Shown: positions 33,813 through 44,900 of the stretch, piece after piece
How the letters are laid out: every line of letters starts with the position of its first letter
How positions within the stretch are numbered: the stretch's first letter is position 1
Assembly (NCBI RefSeq): GCF_010015585.1
Contig: NW_022985084.1
Span: 237,345-301,344 of the forward strand
Source: Eremomyces bilateralis CBS 781.70
Lineage: Eukaryota > Ascomycota > Dothideomycetes > Eremomycetales > Eremomycetaceae
Direction: 5' to 3'
Length of the DNA: 64,000 nt
Notes under the pieces: generated by a model
What the model was told of the DNA's origin: nothing
The model's input: the letters and a program-made list of their open reading frames with translations, nothing else
The model's database searches: none
Translations under genes and position numbers: made by a program

Positions 33813-34423
33813 GAAGGCGGATGGAATGGAGAGTAATGGAGGAGGTGGGATGGAGGTCTGTACGATAGTTGTACCGGGAGGTCTGGATGTTATACCCACG
33901 GTTCGTATGGTTGGATTCGCTATGGGTACGTCGGAAGCTTTCTTTGCTTCCTGACGTGGGGGTGCGGCGCGTGGCTTTTTATAAGGGGAATCCTACTGCC
34001 GAATGTTTGTAATTGAATCGAAGTTCCGTTTCGATTTTTCATGACTGGTATGAAGAATGGATACTCCGTCGCTGTGATTCATGTCAGACAACATGATTCT
34101 GGGATGCACAGCACGTACCTGTAGGATTGCAGGCCAGTCAATTGTCCCAAAACTGCTCTCTCCGACCATTGAGCCTCCCATGATGCCAGATGTCGCGATG
34201 GTACTGCACTCTAATGGGCCAATCACGCCTGTCCGTTCAAAAGGGTCCAGATGTGGAGTTTCGCTTGACTGGAGCTGATTCCTCGCGAGATAGTGCTGTA
34301 CAGTCGGAATTCAAAGTATAATATATACATAATAATTTCAAGCCACAGTCCGATTTATTCTTGTCTAGTGCGGCGATAGGCGTTACGTTTGATCGATTCG
34401 TGTCTGATCTATCAGCTGTCGCG
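33813..34423. other. Intergenic
   Basis: Upstream region of the aminotransferase gene and downstream region of the phosphatase gene. It contains an AT-rich stretch at about 34315-34345 (ATAATATATACATAATAA), possibly a TATA-rich core promoter. No gene is seen. Confidence 0.5.
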
Positions 34424-35804
34424 ATGTCGGAAGCAATACTCTCGCAGCGAGGGTCGGCGCTCGCCAAACGCTTTGAAAAGTCCCATCTAGGAGCCGTGCT
34501 GAAGGTCGCGAGAAACCCATACGACGAGGGCAATGAGGATGGCTATATCAACTTTGGAATCTCTGATAATGTATCATCGAGCGTGCCATGACTCTTACTT
34601 CCAGTCACTGACTGGTTCCAGTATGCGATGCAGGGCGAGATGACGAAATATATAAATGAACATGTACGTGACGGTTCCCGGTCGCACTTTACACCGCCTA
34701 ACCGTCTAGATTCATATTGAAAAATTATCCCTCACGTATGGTGAAGCACCCTGGGGACCTCGACGACTCCGCGCGGCGATGGCGAAACATATGACTACGT
34801 ATTTTCAACCGATCGAGCCCATCGACCCAGACGGCATCATCTGCGTCAACGGGGTGACCTCTCTCGTCGAGATGCTCGCCTGGATCCTGGCGGACCCGGG
34901 CGACGGCATCCTCCTGCCGCGCCCCATCTACCAGGCATTTATCGACGACTTCGGACTGAAGGGCGGGTGTCGGCCGGTGCTGGTGGGGTTTCAGGGGCGG
35001 GATCAGTTCGCGCCGGACGCGGCGCGCGCGTATGAGGAGGCGATCGTCGAGGCGAGGGAGAAGGGGGTTGCGGTGAAGGTGTTTATTTTGTGTAATCCGC
35101 ATAATCCGCTCGGACGATGTTACCCGCGCGAGACAGTGATTGAACTCATGAAGGTGTGCGCGAGACATAAGATCCACATCATCTCCGACGAGATCTATGC
35201 GTTATCCAAATATCAGAGTACCGACTCCAACGCGGTTCCCTTCGAATCGGTCCTATCGTGGGATTTCAGTCCCTACATCGACAAAGACTACGTCCACGTC
35301 GCGTATGGCATGAGCAAGGACCTCGCATCCAGCGGGCTTCGGCTGGGCACGCTGTATACGACCAACCGGCCGCTGTTGGCCGCCCTGCAGGGCATCTCGC
35401 GGTTCCACTCCGCTAGCAGCTTGGCCATCACCGCCTCGACGCTCATCCTCGAGGATGAAGCGTACGTCGCGCGGTTCGCCGCGAAGGTGCAGACCACCTT
35501 GTCCGAGTGCGTGAGAATCGCAGCCGAGACGTTCACGCGGGAGGGGATCCCGTTCGCGGACGGGACTAGTGCGGGATTTTTCCTGTGGGTGGACATGCGG
35601 CAGTTTCTGCCCAAGGACGTGGACGGGTGGGAGGGGGAGAAGCAACTCGCGGCGAGGATGGTGGAGAAGAAGGTTTATATGACGCCGGGAGCGCAGTTGA
35701 GTTCAGAGGAACCGGGGTGGTTCCGGATTATATTCTCTCATGAGAGGAAGACATTGGTGGAGGGGTTGAGGAGGGTGATTCTTGCGGTGAGGGCAGGAAC
35801 TTGA
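34424..35804 (+). CDS. PLP-dependent aminotransferase, ACC-synthase-like
   Basis: A fold-type I class I/II aminotransferase of the fungal ACC-synthase-like group. Actual ACC synthase activity is not implied; many fungal members are tailoring or amino-acid aminotransferases. Exons are 34424-34570, 34622-34663 and 34710-35804, giving 427 aa. The small middle exon (14 codons) joins GYINFGISDN to EKLSLTYGEAPWG, restoring the conserved N-terminal lid. Landmarks are NPHNPLGRCYPR, IISDEIYALS with the Asp that contacts the PLP pyridine nitrogen, and the Schiff-base lysine in AYGMSKDLASSGLRLG. A substrate-carboxylate Arg is expected in the GWFRIIFSH segment. It is convergent with nup49, with only about 205 bp between stop codons. 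Confidence 0.9.
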
Positions 35805-36009
35805 CAATATCAAGAATGCCTTTAAAGGGGTTGGAGTGTCGACTGAACGCTAAAAAATTAGAGAAGCGCGGGTTACATCCGTGACGTTGCTGATACAATG
35901 GTGCGCCCTATCCTTTCCGCACATCTAAGAACCTATAGACCGGTAGCGCCATGCCGTGGAGCATCCATCACCCTTCTGAAACTAGCCGAAGGACAAGTAG
36001 TAAGTACAA

Positions 36010-37570
36010 TCATCTCCGTGGGCCATTCGGACCCAAACCATTCTGCCCGGCCATTGTCACCTCGTTAAACTTTTCCCTTACGCCTCCCACCCGTCCCGCC
36101 ACTCGTAACACCGCATCCTCAAAGCCCTGCATCGTCTGCACCAGCTCTCTCACCACGGCCTGCGAGTCCATCTCCTGCACCCGACCCCTCCTCGCCAAAT
36201 TCTCCGCTTCATTCGCCGCCCGCCCCTCCACGAGCCGCAAGTGTGCTTCGATCTCGCCGATCAGCCCTTGCATGACGTTCAATTCCTTTTCGACCTCGTC
36301 CGACCTCCCCTTGAAGAACTTCACCAGATCTGGCGGCCCCTCATCGTACCCCCCGCCCACGGCATCCGCGACCGCGTTGCCCGCTTTGATCCCGAGTGCC
36401 GGTTGGCCGCCCAGATACTGGTGCCACAGCCCGCTCATCTGGAGGTTTGTGGGCAGTTTGAGCATGTCGATGCACCCGCGCAGGTTGGACGCCTCCTCCT
36501 GATCTTGCCGCACGATCTTCTTCAGCGCCGCGATCGCCTCCGCGTCGTTCGCCAGCGCCGCCTCAACGGCGTCGACCTTGGTCGAGACGTACTCGGCGTC
36601 GTTGGGAATGAAATCGAGGGTCTCGCGGTGCGCGGGCACCACGGCGTCGCAGGTCTCGCAGATTTTGATTTGCGCGGCGGTGAGGTTGTCTATTTTGATG
36701 ATATCTTGCTGCACGTTCGGGTGCAGTTCGGAGAAGCGCGTGGTCCCTCGGATGTTGCTGATGTCGACTTGTACGCCTTGAACGACCTGGGGTTGGGGCG
36801 CGGTACTAGTGCCACCGCCGAACCTCATGCCACCAGTGATACCGCCGCCGGAGGTCGCAAGGTTTGTGATGGGTTTGCCGCCAAAGGTTGGGCCGGCGAC
36901 AGTGGTAAATTGGGGTTGCTGAGTTGGCTGGCTGGCGGGAGTAGGAAAGAGGCCGAAGCCCGAAGGTTTTGACTGGGCGCCAGCGGATCCGAACATGCTT
37001 CCCGCGGTAGTTCCGCTAGATTGCTGAGGTTGTGAGGAACCTTGAGTGCTGAAAAGTCCGCCCCCTAGTGTTGTGTTCGATCCGCCCGCGGGTGGGAAAA
37101 GGCTGCTGGTGCCGGTTCCAGACGATGCTGGCGGTTTTCCAAATAGCGACTGCCCCGGATTACCCAGGCTGAATCCACCACTCGACATGTTGGAGGACTG
37201 TTGCGGTTGTGAAGTGCCTGGAGTGCCAAATAGACTCGGTGTTGCCTGGGCTTGTGATGAGGTATTTCCGAAGGGACTCGGAGTTGATTGGGGTTGGGCG
37301 GAGGATGGGGTCCCAAAGAGACCCTGTGTGGACGGGGCTGAAGATGCGGGAGGCTTCAAGGTGCTGGAAAATAGGCTTCCTGCCGTTTGCGACTGTGTGG
37401 TATTTGAGGCACCGAATAGACCGCCGCCCTGGGTGGCGGGTGTTGAACCGCTATGAGAAGTTAACAAGAGGGTCAAATAAATCGGTGATACACAGATCCA
37501 GCACATACAATAGACCTGCTCCACCTCCAGTGTTTAGGGACAGTGAATTAGACCGTGTAAGCGCAGACAT
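36010..37570 (-). CDS. nup49: Nucleoporin Nup49 (GLFG/FG repeats, Nup58 family)
   Basis: A subunit of the central nuclear-pore channel that forms a complex with Nsp1 and Nup57. Its FG repeats bind transport receptors. Exons are 37570-37509 and 37450-36010, giving 500 aa. The N-terminal half is Gly/Ser/Gln/Thr-rich with GLF or GLFG-type and SLFG units. The first GLFG is created by the splice. The C-terminal half is helical: it starts TTRFSELHPNVQQDI, passes through FIPNDAEYVSTK, and contains coiled-coil segments for Nsp1 complex assembly. Base composition is GC-rich in the helical part. The end NGLGPNGPRR is short. Divergent from fip1. Confidence 0.9.
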
Positions 37571-38105
37571 GTCGTCGCGATGCAAGGGATGTAGACAAGC
37601 GCTGTGTAGAGGATGTTTAGAAAGGTATGGAGAAGGACACGGCTGCGGAAGACGTAGCAAGCGAAGGCTCGAATTTCTGCGCTTAATCCAATCTCATGTT
37701 ACAGATAAGTCCTCTCGATTTGGCTTTGTTCGCGTTATTCGAGGATTGACATCAAAGGGGGAATAAAGCCATTCAATATCATCATCATCATCATCACAAT
37801 ATCCACGAGACGAAGTTTATGGAGATGTGAAGTCGGGCTTCGGCGATGCTGATTGGTTGGCGCGCGTCAAGCTTCCTGTCGATCTTCAACACCTGCGATT
37901 CACTATTCCGCGACATTAAACACCGTAATATTAAATGTACCAACAATCCCAGAGCAGAAGCCCTAAAACAAGAACCATTCCCTCTACACCGGCAACTACC
38001 ACCTGGCCGGAGCTGCTACATACCAAGGAGCCCTAGTCTTACGTCGAGCGCAATCGAAGAACCCACATAGTACCTCCTCTAGAATCAGCCATCCTGGCGG
38101 ACGAC
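37571..38105. promoter_or_regulatory. Bidirectional promoter region, nup49 / fip1
   Basis: A divergent 535-bp spacer between two essential nuclear genes. It includes a six-copy ATC microsatellite (37778-37795). No gene is seen. Promoter function is inferred from position. Confidence 0.5.
37778..37795. repeat. (ATC)6 microsatellite
   Basis: Six perfect ATC triplets in the nup49/fip1 spacer. Confidence 0.9.
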
Positions 38106-39337
38106 ATGGAACACTCAGACTCCGCGAGTCTGGGTTCGGATGTGATGTCGGAGGAAGAGGACGACCTCTACGGAGGAGGCTCCCGACAGCCAAAAGAAGC
38201 GGCGAACGGCACCACGGCCGAAGCAGAGGATGACGATGAAGAAGTAGATATGGAGCAGGATGACGAAGAGGAGGATGAGGAGGAGGAGGAGGAGGAAGAA
38301 GAAGAGGAAGAGAGCGACTCGGTATGCCACGCTCCTCTTGACTGGCTCTTGTATGCGCTAATGAATACAGGATATCGAGTTCATCACAGAAAAGAAAGCA
38401 GCTCCGCCTCCCGAGCCTTCAGGGTGAGTAACGCTACGCGGATTCAATTGCTGGACGGTGCTGATATCCACCCTAGTCGCTCGCGAGAGCCCTCGAAACC
38501 AGAACGCAGAGAGTCTATCTCACACGACACATCGCAGAAAACTACCGCTCCATCCACCTCCGCTGCCACCGCCGAAGCGAAGAAGGAATTACCCACAAGA
38601 TTAGGGACCGACTACCCCGAAATCCGGACCTCCTCGATTGATGTCAACGCGATGCCAACCTGGGGCGACACGGGGAAGTCCCTCGCCGAGATGGATATTG
38701 ATGCCGGTGGGTTTCTCCACTCTACACAAGATCGTTATGTTATATGCAAACTAACATCCATCCAGATTTCGCTGAACACACCAAACCCTGGCGTCTCCCT
38801 GGTGCCGACCAATCCGACTATTTCAATTACGGCTTCGATGAATTCACCTGGACCACCTACTGCCTCAAGCAAAAGTCCATGACCGGCCAACTTGCCGACC
38901 AGAAAGCCGAGACCACTAAGTTCGAGATGATGTTCGGCGGCGGAGTTCCAGGAGGCATGCCGGGCATGCCTTCTGCCAGCGGCGCCAATGCCCAGCAACC
39001 CGCCGCCCCTGCCCAGAGCGCACAGCCCGGGATGGGGATGGGAGGCATGCCCAGCATGCCCGGGATGTCGGACGACATGATGCAGCAGATGATGGCGACC
39101 TTCATGCAGCAGGGCATCACCGATCCGAATCAGCTCGACTTTGGAACGTTCGTTCAGCAGATGCAGCAGGTGCAAGGCGGCGGCCCGGGAGCCGGGGCCG
39201 GAGGTGGTGGCGGGATGGGGCAGAATATTCCTCAGGGTCCGGCGGCGCAGCAAAGTGGTGGTTATGGGCAGGGACAAGGACAGGGTAACTGGGGCGGCGG
39301 TGGTGGTGGGGGACGAAGGGGACGAGGGAGGTGGTAA
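38106..39337 (+). CDS. fip1: mRNA 3'-end processing factor Fip1
   Basis: A subunit of the cleavage and polyadenylation factor that tethers poly(A) polymerase to the complex in the nucleus. Exons are 38106-38321, 38371-38423, 38477-38706 and 38766-39337, giving 356 aa. The N-terminus is very acidic with an uninterrupted Glu-rich run encoded near 38270-38310. The conserved Fip1 motif ([20 protein letters not shown]) begins just after the third splice and is diagnostic. The C-terminus is Met/Gly/Gln-rich, low complexity, and ends in an RGG-like tail ([10 protein letters not shown]). The GAG-repeat tract encoding the acidic run may vary in length between strains. Confidence 0.93.
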
Positions 39338-39782
39338 TAGGTGCGAGAGGTTCTCTGTGTGATTTAATCGCCTCGTATTACAGAGCAGCCCAAGAATTGA
39401 CGATTCAGGCCTATCACGATGGGTTAGCCAAGGAGTGGCCGCTGGCTGCCTTCTTGGATGGGTTAGGGACAACGGTAATAGTAGTCCAAAGAGGGAAAGG
39501 CATACTGCCGTATCTTCGCGCCATCAAGTTTCTCAATGACTTGAAAAGAAAGGGGCAATAGGCTATAATGGACATCAGGCGGGTTGTAAGTCAGCATAGG
39601 AGCAAGTCCGCTCCGAAGTACCTGTCGCCTAAGGAGAATCCGTCGTTAGAGGGTCAACAAGGCGTACTGAAATCGCGGTTGGCCTGGCTACTTGAGACCT
39701 GTAGCCCCGAGCGAAATAGCCCCTTTGACAGCAATCTATTCGATCTAGATGTCTTTGCTATATCAACACGATCGCACCGTCT
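39338..39782. other. Convergent spacer, fip1 / biotin synthase
   Basis: A 445-bp spacer between stop codons. A 76-codon plus-strand frame (39331-39561) overlaps the fip1 stop and another continues antisense into the biotin synthase gene. Neither has family features. Probably two 3' UTRs. Confidence 0.45.
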
Positions 39783-41227
39783 CTATGGAGCTGCGGTAGC
39801 AACACTCTCCTCCTTCTGCGGTACCTCCATTCCCATACTGGCCCGCTCGTCCTTGAACGAGATCAACTCCTCACCCTCCATGGGCCGTAAGCCCCACCGT
39901 CCAAACATCTCCTTATCCTCATCCCATCCACTGCACGGGGTCGTCAGCATCTTCTCCCCCGTGAAGATAGCATTGGCGCCAGCCATGAAGCACAGCATCT
40001 GCTTCTCCTCGGTCATGTTGATCCGCCCAGCCGCGAGGCGGACGATCGTTGCCGGGAGCACAAGCCGCGCGGTCGCGATGGTCCGCACCGTGGCATCGAA
40101 GGAGATCGGCGTGGAATCGCCTAGCGGCGTCCCCTTGATCGGCACCAGCGCGTTCACCGGGAAGCTCTCGGGGTGCTCCCGCATCGTGCCCACGGTGTGC
40201 ACCAGGCCGACGTGGTCCTCTGGCTTCTCCCCGAGGCCGAGTATGCCCCCGGTGCACACGTGGATGCCCGCGTCGCGGACGTTCTCGATCGTCGCTAGAC
40301 GCTCGTCGTAGGACCGCGTGGTGATCACATTCGGGTAGTGCTCCCTACTCGTATCGACGTTGTGGTTATATGCCGTCAACCCCGCGTCTTTCAGCTCCTT
40401 CGCCTGAGCGGCGTCGATCATCCCCAATGTGACGCACGCCTCCATGCCCATTCCCCGTACGCCTTTCACCATGGCCACGATGTTCTTCAGGTTCGTCTTC
40501 CGACCGCGCATGTCGCGCCAGGCGGCGCCCATGCAGAAGCGGTTGGAGCCATTGTCTTTGGCGATCTTGGCGGCGGCGAGGACCTCGTCGACGGGGGAGA
40601 GCTTGCTGGCTTTGAGGCCGGTACTGTATCGTGAGGATTGTGCGCAGTAGGAGCAATCTTCGGAACATCCGCCGGTTTTGATGCTCATGAGCGTGCAGAG
40701 TTGTATGGCGGCGGGGTTGTGGAATCGGCGATGTAACGTAGCCTACAACGGAAATGTTTATTAGTACCGGATATAACCCCGTATCTAGTTCTCCCAAGAT
40801 ATAATAACTGTTAGTAGCTGGCTAGCTGCCGAATGACTTCATCCATGTTATTCTCGATGGAAATTAGTACCAGCAATTTCCACTCTCTCGTCGATGCTTC
40901 CGAACATCGGCGAATCAAATGCACAACAATAGTAAGCAAGGGATTCCTCACAGCAGCATAAGTCAACTCCATCAACGGCGTATTGTATATCTCCGAGATC
41001 TCCTCTTTCGTCCAGTTATTCCTCGGCCGCGACGCATTCATCGCGTCTTGCAGCGCCGTTCCCGTGTTCGACGGCGTCGGAGGAGGGGGAGGGGTTGTCG
41101 TTGGGATGGCGGCCCGGGGGGCATCTTGGATCGTGGAGAAGGACTGCCATTGCGGTCGGCGTAGGGCTTGAGAGACGCCGGTGCGGGATGTGAGGGCACT
41201 CTGCCGCAGCAGCGAAGGGACAGACAT
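39783..41227 (-). CDS. bioB: Biotin synthase, mitochondrial
   Basis: A radical-SAM enzyme inserting sulphur into dethiobiotin, the last step of biotin synthesis, in mitochondria. Exons are 41227-40952 and 40742-39783, giving 411 aa. The first about 35 residues are Arg/Ser-rich with no acidic residues (SLLRQSALTSRTGVSQALRR), a mitochondrial presequence. The radical-SAM cluster motif Cys-x3-Cys-x2-Cys is in GGCSEDCSYC. Further landmarks are YNHNVDTS and GGILGLGE, and the C-terminal FMAGANAIFTGEKMLTT. The intron is 209 bp, much longer than its neighbours, and joins LMELTYAA to ATLHRRFHNP. Unlike many fungi where biotin genes cluster, no bioD/bioA or bioF homologue is adjacent here. Confidence 0.94.
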
Positions 41228-41937
41228 CTTGATGGTGCAATGGTAGAAGCGGGTTGTTGAAAGAATCACTCCGGCGCTGAAGATAATAATGGTGGGACCA
41301 GAGCTGAAGGCCTGACCATGGATCGTGGGGGTTTTCAGGGGAATCCAATTGTACCGGAAGGTGATTCCGATGCTATCCGTACCTCCGACATGCGACGAGA
41401 CGATCCAAAGTTTTTTGTTGATGATCCAATCGAAATGTCTAATGTCTATAATGGCTCTAATCAATTGACGATGTCCTCAGATGTAAGTAGGTATATTAAC
41501 GAGCCTGGAGCTTGATAGACTACGGGTATCCTGTGCCATGATATATACATTCCAACTTAGATATGCACATCCCCAGCCTTTCCCGCCAAACACCATGTCC
41601 GCTCCCCATGCTAGAACCGCCTCAGATGCACCGGAATACCATAGTCAGTGACCGAACAACCGCGAAAAAAGCTCTGAGGCGCCCGCTACATGTGAAACTC
41701 ATAACTCCCATCTCCCTTCCATGCAAACCAGACATTACCCGTTCGATGCAACCAGAAAACACATCAGAGATCAAGCGAAGGACTCCAGATAAATTTCCCT
41801 CCACGGCCCCATAAACTTAACACCAATACTTTCCAGCCCCGCGTTCTTTGAAAAATCGCAAGTGACCTCCATGAACGCGTCTGAAATTCTCCACCGACTG
41901 TGATCGATGTCCCATTACCGTATTACTGTTAGCAAGG
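41228..41937. other. Intergenic, 0.7 kb
   Basis: This lies between the start of biotin synthase (-) and the stop of PAG1 (-). It must hold the bioB promoter and the PAG1 3' UTR. No gene is supported. Confidence 0.5.
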
Positions 41938-44900
41938 TCACAGATCCGAACTTTTCGGATTCTGCAGATACACGTCCGGCACCTTCGGCACCCTCGGGCT
42001 CTTCTGCCCCAACACCGCCCGAATCCCCTCTCGCTGCCTCTGTGTCTCCTTCACATCTCCTCCACCACCAGTCAGCCTCCTTACACCCGCCCGGAACCCC
42101 GATCGGGTCCCCTCTTTGATTTTCGGAAGCATGCTATCGAACGGCCGTTCGGACCCCATCCCCAGTGCTGTGGAGCTCCGTGTCACGACGCCGGGATAGT
42201 CGTCGTCCGAGAAGGACTCGTCGATGTCGTCCGAGGCGCCGGCAGCTGCCATCGAGATTTCTTGGCCCGGCGATAGGCGCGGGTTAACAGCGGGAGAGGT
42301 TATGGAGCGGGCATGAAGGCCGGGGCGGACCTGTTGAGACGCGGCCGAGGTGGATGCATGGTGGATGTGTGGCGGCTGCACGGTTGCGGCGAACGCGGTC
42401 GGCGTCATGACCACGGGATCGCGGTACGTGCCGTACTTCGAGTCCGTGAATCCCGTCTGGAACGACGAGATACTCGCGTTACGAGTCAGACTCTTATGCA
42501 GGATGGGGAACGTCTGCTGGTCGTAAATGCTTTCGTGGGCGCCGGACGACGTTAACGGCGAGTTGGAGTCCATCGATTCGAAGCGGTTCATGGCGGGACT
42601 CGGCGGGACCAGTGTCGACGCCTCGGATGGTCCGGCTTCCTGGTCATCGTCGAAGAAATCGTCCAGGCTATCGAGCTGCATCACCAGTTCAGCCACATGT
42701 CCATCTCCACGCGTATCGTCCGACATCATGGTTGCGGTGCGGTATTCGGGGAAGTACGCGCCGCCATCTTCACCAAGAAGAACGATGGCGGAGGAGCCGG
42801 GGTCGGCCAGCGGAGTCTCCGCATCGGAGGAAGCGCAAGTATAGAAGACGGCGTGCACGTTGTTTTGGGTATTTTGGCGGTGAATTCCAGGCATCGGGAT
42901 GGACCACCCAGACTCTTCGGGGATGCCGTACAGGCTTTGAGTCTTTTCGTATTCTTTACGTGTGGCCCGAGTGGAATGCGAGCCCGCCATGCTCATCCGC
43001 AGATGGTGTTTGTCCATCGGCGTGGCCGTCATGCTCATGACATTGTCCAGAACATCCAGCGCTTGAGGGCAAAACTCGGTCTGGAGCAGCCGCAATAACG
43101 GCGCGATCAGGTCCGGACCTTTGCTGGAGATCTCCTGCTTCCGCATGTCGATGTCCGGAATCAACACGCAAAGGACCCGCATGGTCTTGACCTTGAACCA
43201 TGCGATCTTGTTGGTCAGCAACGACATGAGAAACACCAGGGAGTTGAACTCATGATCGGGGAAGAAACTTGCCCGGATAGCGAGAATGATTTGCATCAGG
43301 AAGTCTTTATCAGCACGGTATCGTCGCTGCGTAAGCGCTGAGAGAGCTAGAGCAACATCCTCATATCCTTGGGCGTCGGCGAGTTTTGCCAGTACATCGG
43401 CGGTATGATATACGTTGGGATCGGGAGAGTCGATGTCGAACGAGTGCATAAATCTCGGAATGTTGGCAAGTAAGGTGAATATCAGCCTCGACCCGTCGCC
43501 AATCAGTTCGTGCGACGGCAGGACGACCAGTCGATTCAACACTCGAAGTGACTTCTCCATGCAGACACTCGACCGGACACCCTTGAAAACAAGCTCCTGT
43601 AGGCCTTCGAAGTTTCCATCCCATTTCGGGGGGTAGCATTCGGCGAGTAAGTCGAGAGTGGAACGGTCCGCGAGGTCCAGCTTGTCCAATAACTTCTCCA
43701 GCATCCCAAGGCTCTCTAGGAATTCTCGTTCATGTACCGTTTCCAGACACGCGCAAGCCGTCCAGAACAGTTGCGGATACTCCAACAGATCCTCGGGGGT
43801 TAGAGTTTCAATGATGGTCTTCAAGGTCGTTAGGATCTCCATGGAGAAGGTCTGTACACCCGGCTCCTCGCCCGAGATGGTATTCGACAGCCGAATCAGC
43901 ATGTCGGCCAACATTTGTGGATCGAGTGTGCACAGAATTGTTCGATAGAGTTGGAACGAACGACACGCGAGATGCCTTACGGAGCAGGAAGTTGCCCAGT
44001 GCAGCGTCAACTTCCCCCACTGTTCTCGGACACCGGGATAAACGTGGGAGAATACTTTGACGACTTCGTTGGCCACATACACCATCGTCTCGGGGACTCG
44101 CAGCCCGCCTTCTTCGCCTTTCTTTCCATTATAGTCATCGTATCTCCAGATGACTTTGGCGTCGTGCCGCCGGACCATCTCGATGAAGTTTTCGATGGAC
44201 GCGCGGTCCGCGTTGATGGCGTCGTTGTCGGCGTTGGACAAGACGATTTCATGGATCATGTGCACGAGCATCTCACGAGCCTGGTCCTGGAATAGGGGTA
44301 TGTGCGCATCCCAGAGCACCAGGATGGCTTGTAGAAGACGAGGAATTTGTTCTTTGGGAAGTTGGAAGGGAGATACCATCAGATCCACAAGCAGCACAAG
44401 GCAGATCTGGCCCAGAGAATAGCCACCCTATTCGCCCGCATTAGCTTGCTCTACATCCAAAGATGTTCACAACATTACCTGCTTGTTTCCACCGATCGGC
44501 AAGACCAGATTCAAATCCGCTAGATACGGTAGCGCATGCGCCTCGGGCGGCGTCGCGAACAGCTCCGCCTTCTCCGGGTTCGGCACCATCTCCTTGGGCG
44601 TGATATGCTGCAACAAGAACTCCACGATTTTCGTGCCGGCGGGCGTGCTGGAAATATGCACCACGATTTGCTTGGCGTAGTCGATAAAGTTTTGTTCGCG
44701 CTTGTCCAGACAGAGTCGGATCATGAAGTCAAGCACGAGTTGCACGTTGCCGGCATGCGGTCCGGTGGCCAGTGCTTGCCATAGCGCCTGGATTTCGTTG
44801 TGGAGTGCGTTGCCGCACCGCACCGTAATCTCGAAGAGGTTCACAAGAAGCATGTAGGATTGTCCAGTTGGGTCACCGTTCGGGTCCACTTGGAGATTGA

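Noticed and set aside
33006-33899. 297-codon minus-strand frame
   Set aside because: Antisense to the GC-rich 3' half of the PhoD-like gene. Its length follows from codon bias on the other strand.
39568-40311. 247-codon plus-strand frame
   Set aside because: It is antisense to the biotin synthase coding region, whose motifs are unmistakable. Shadow frame.
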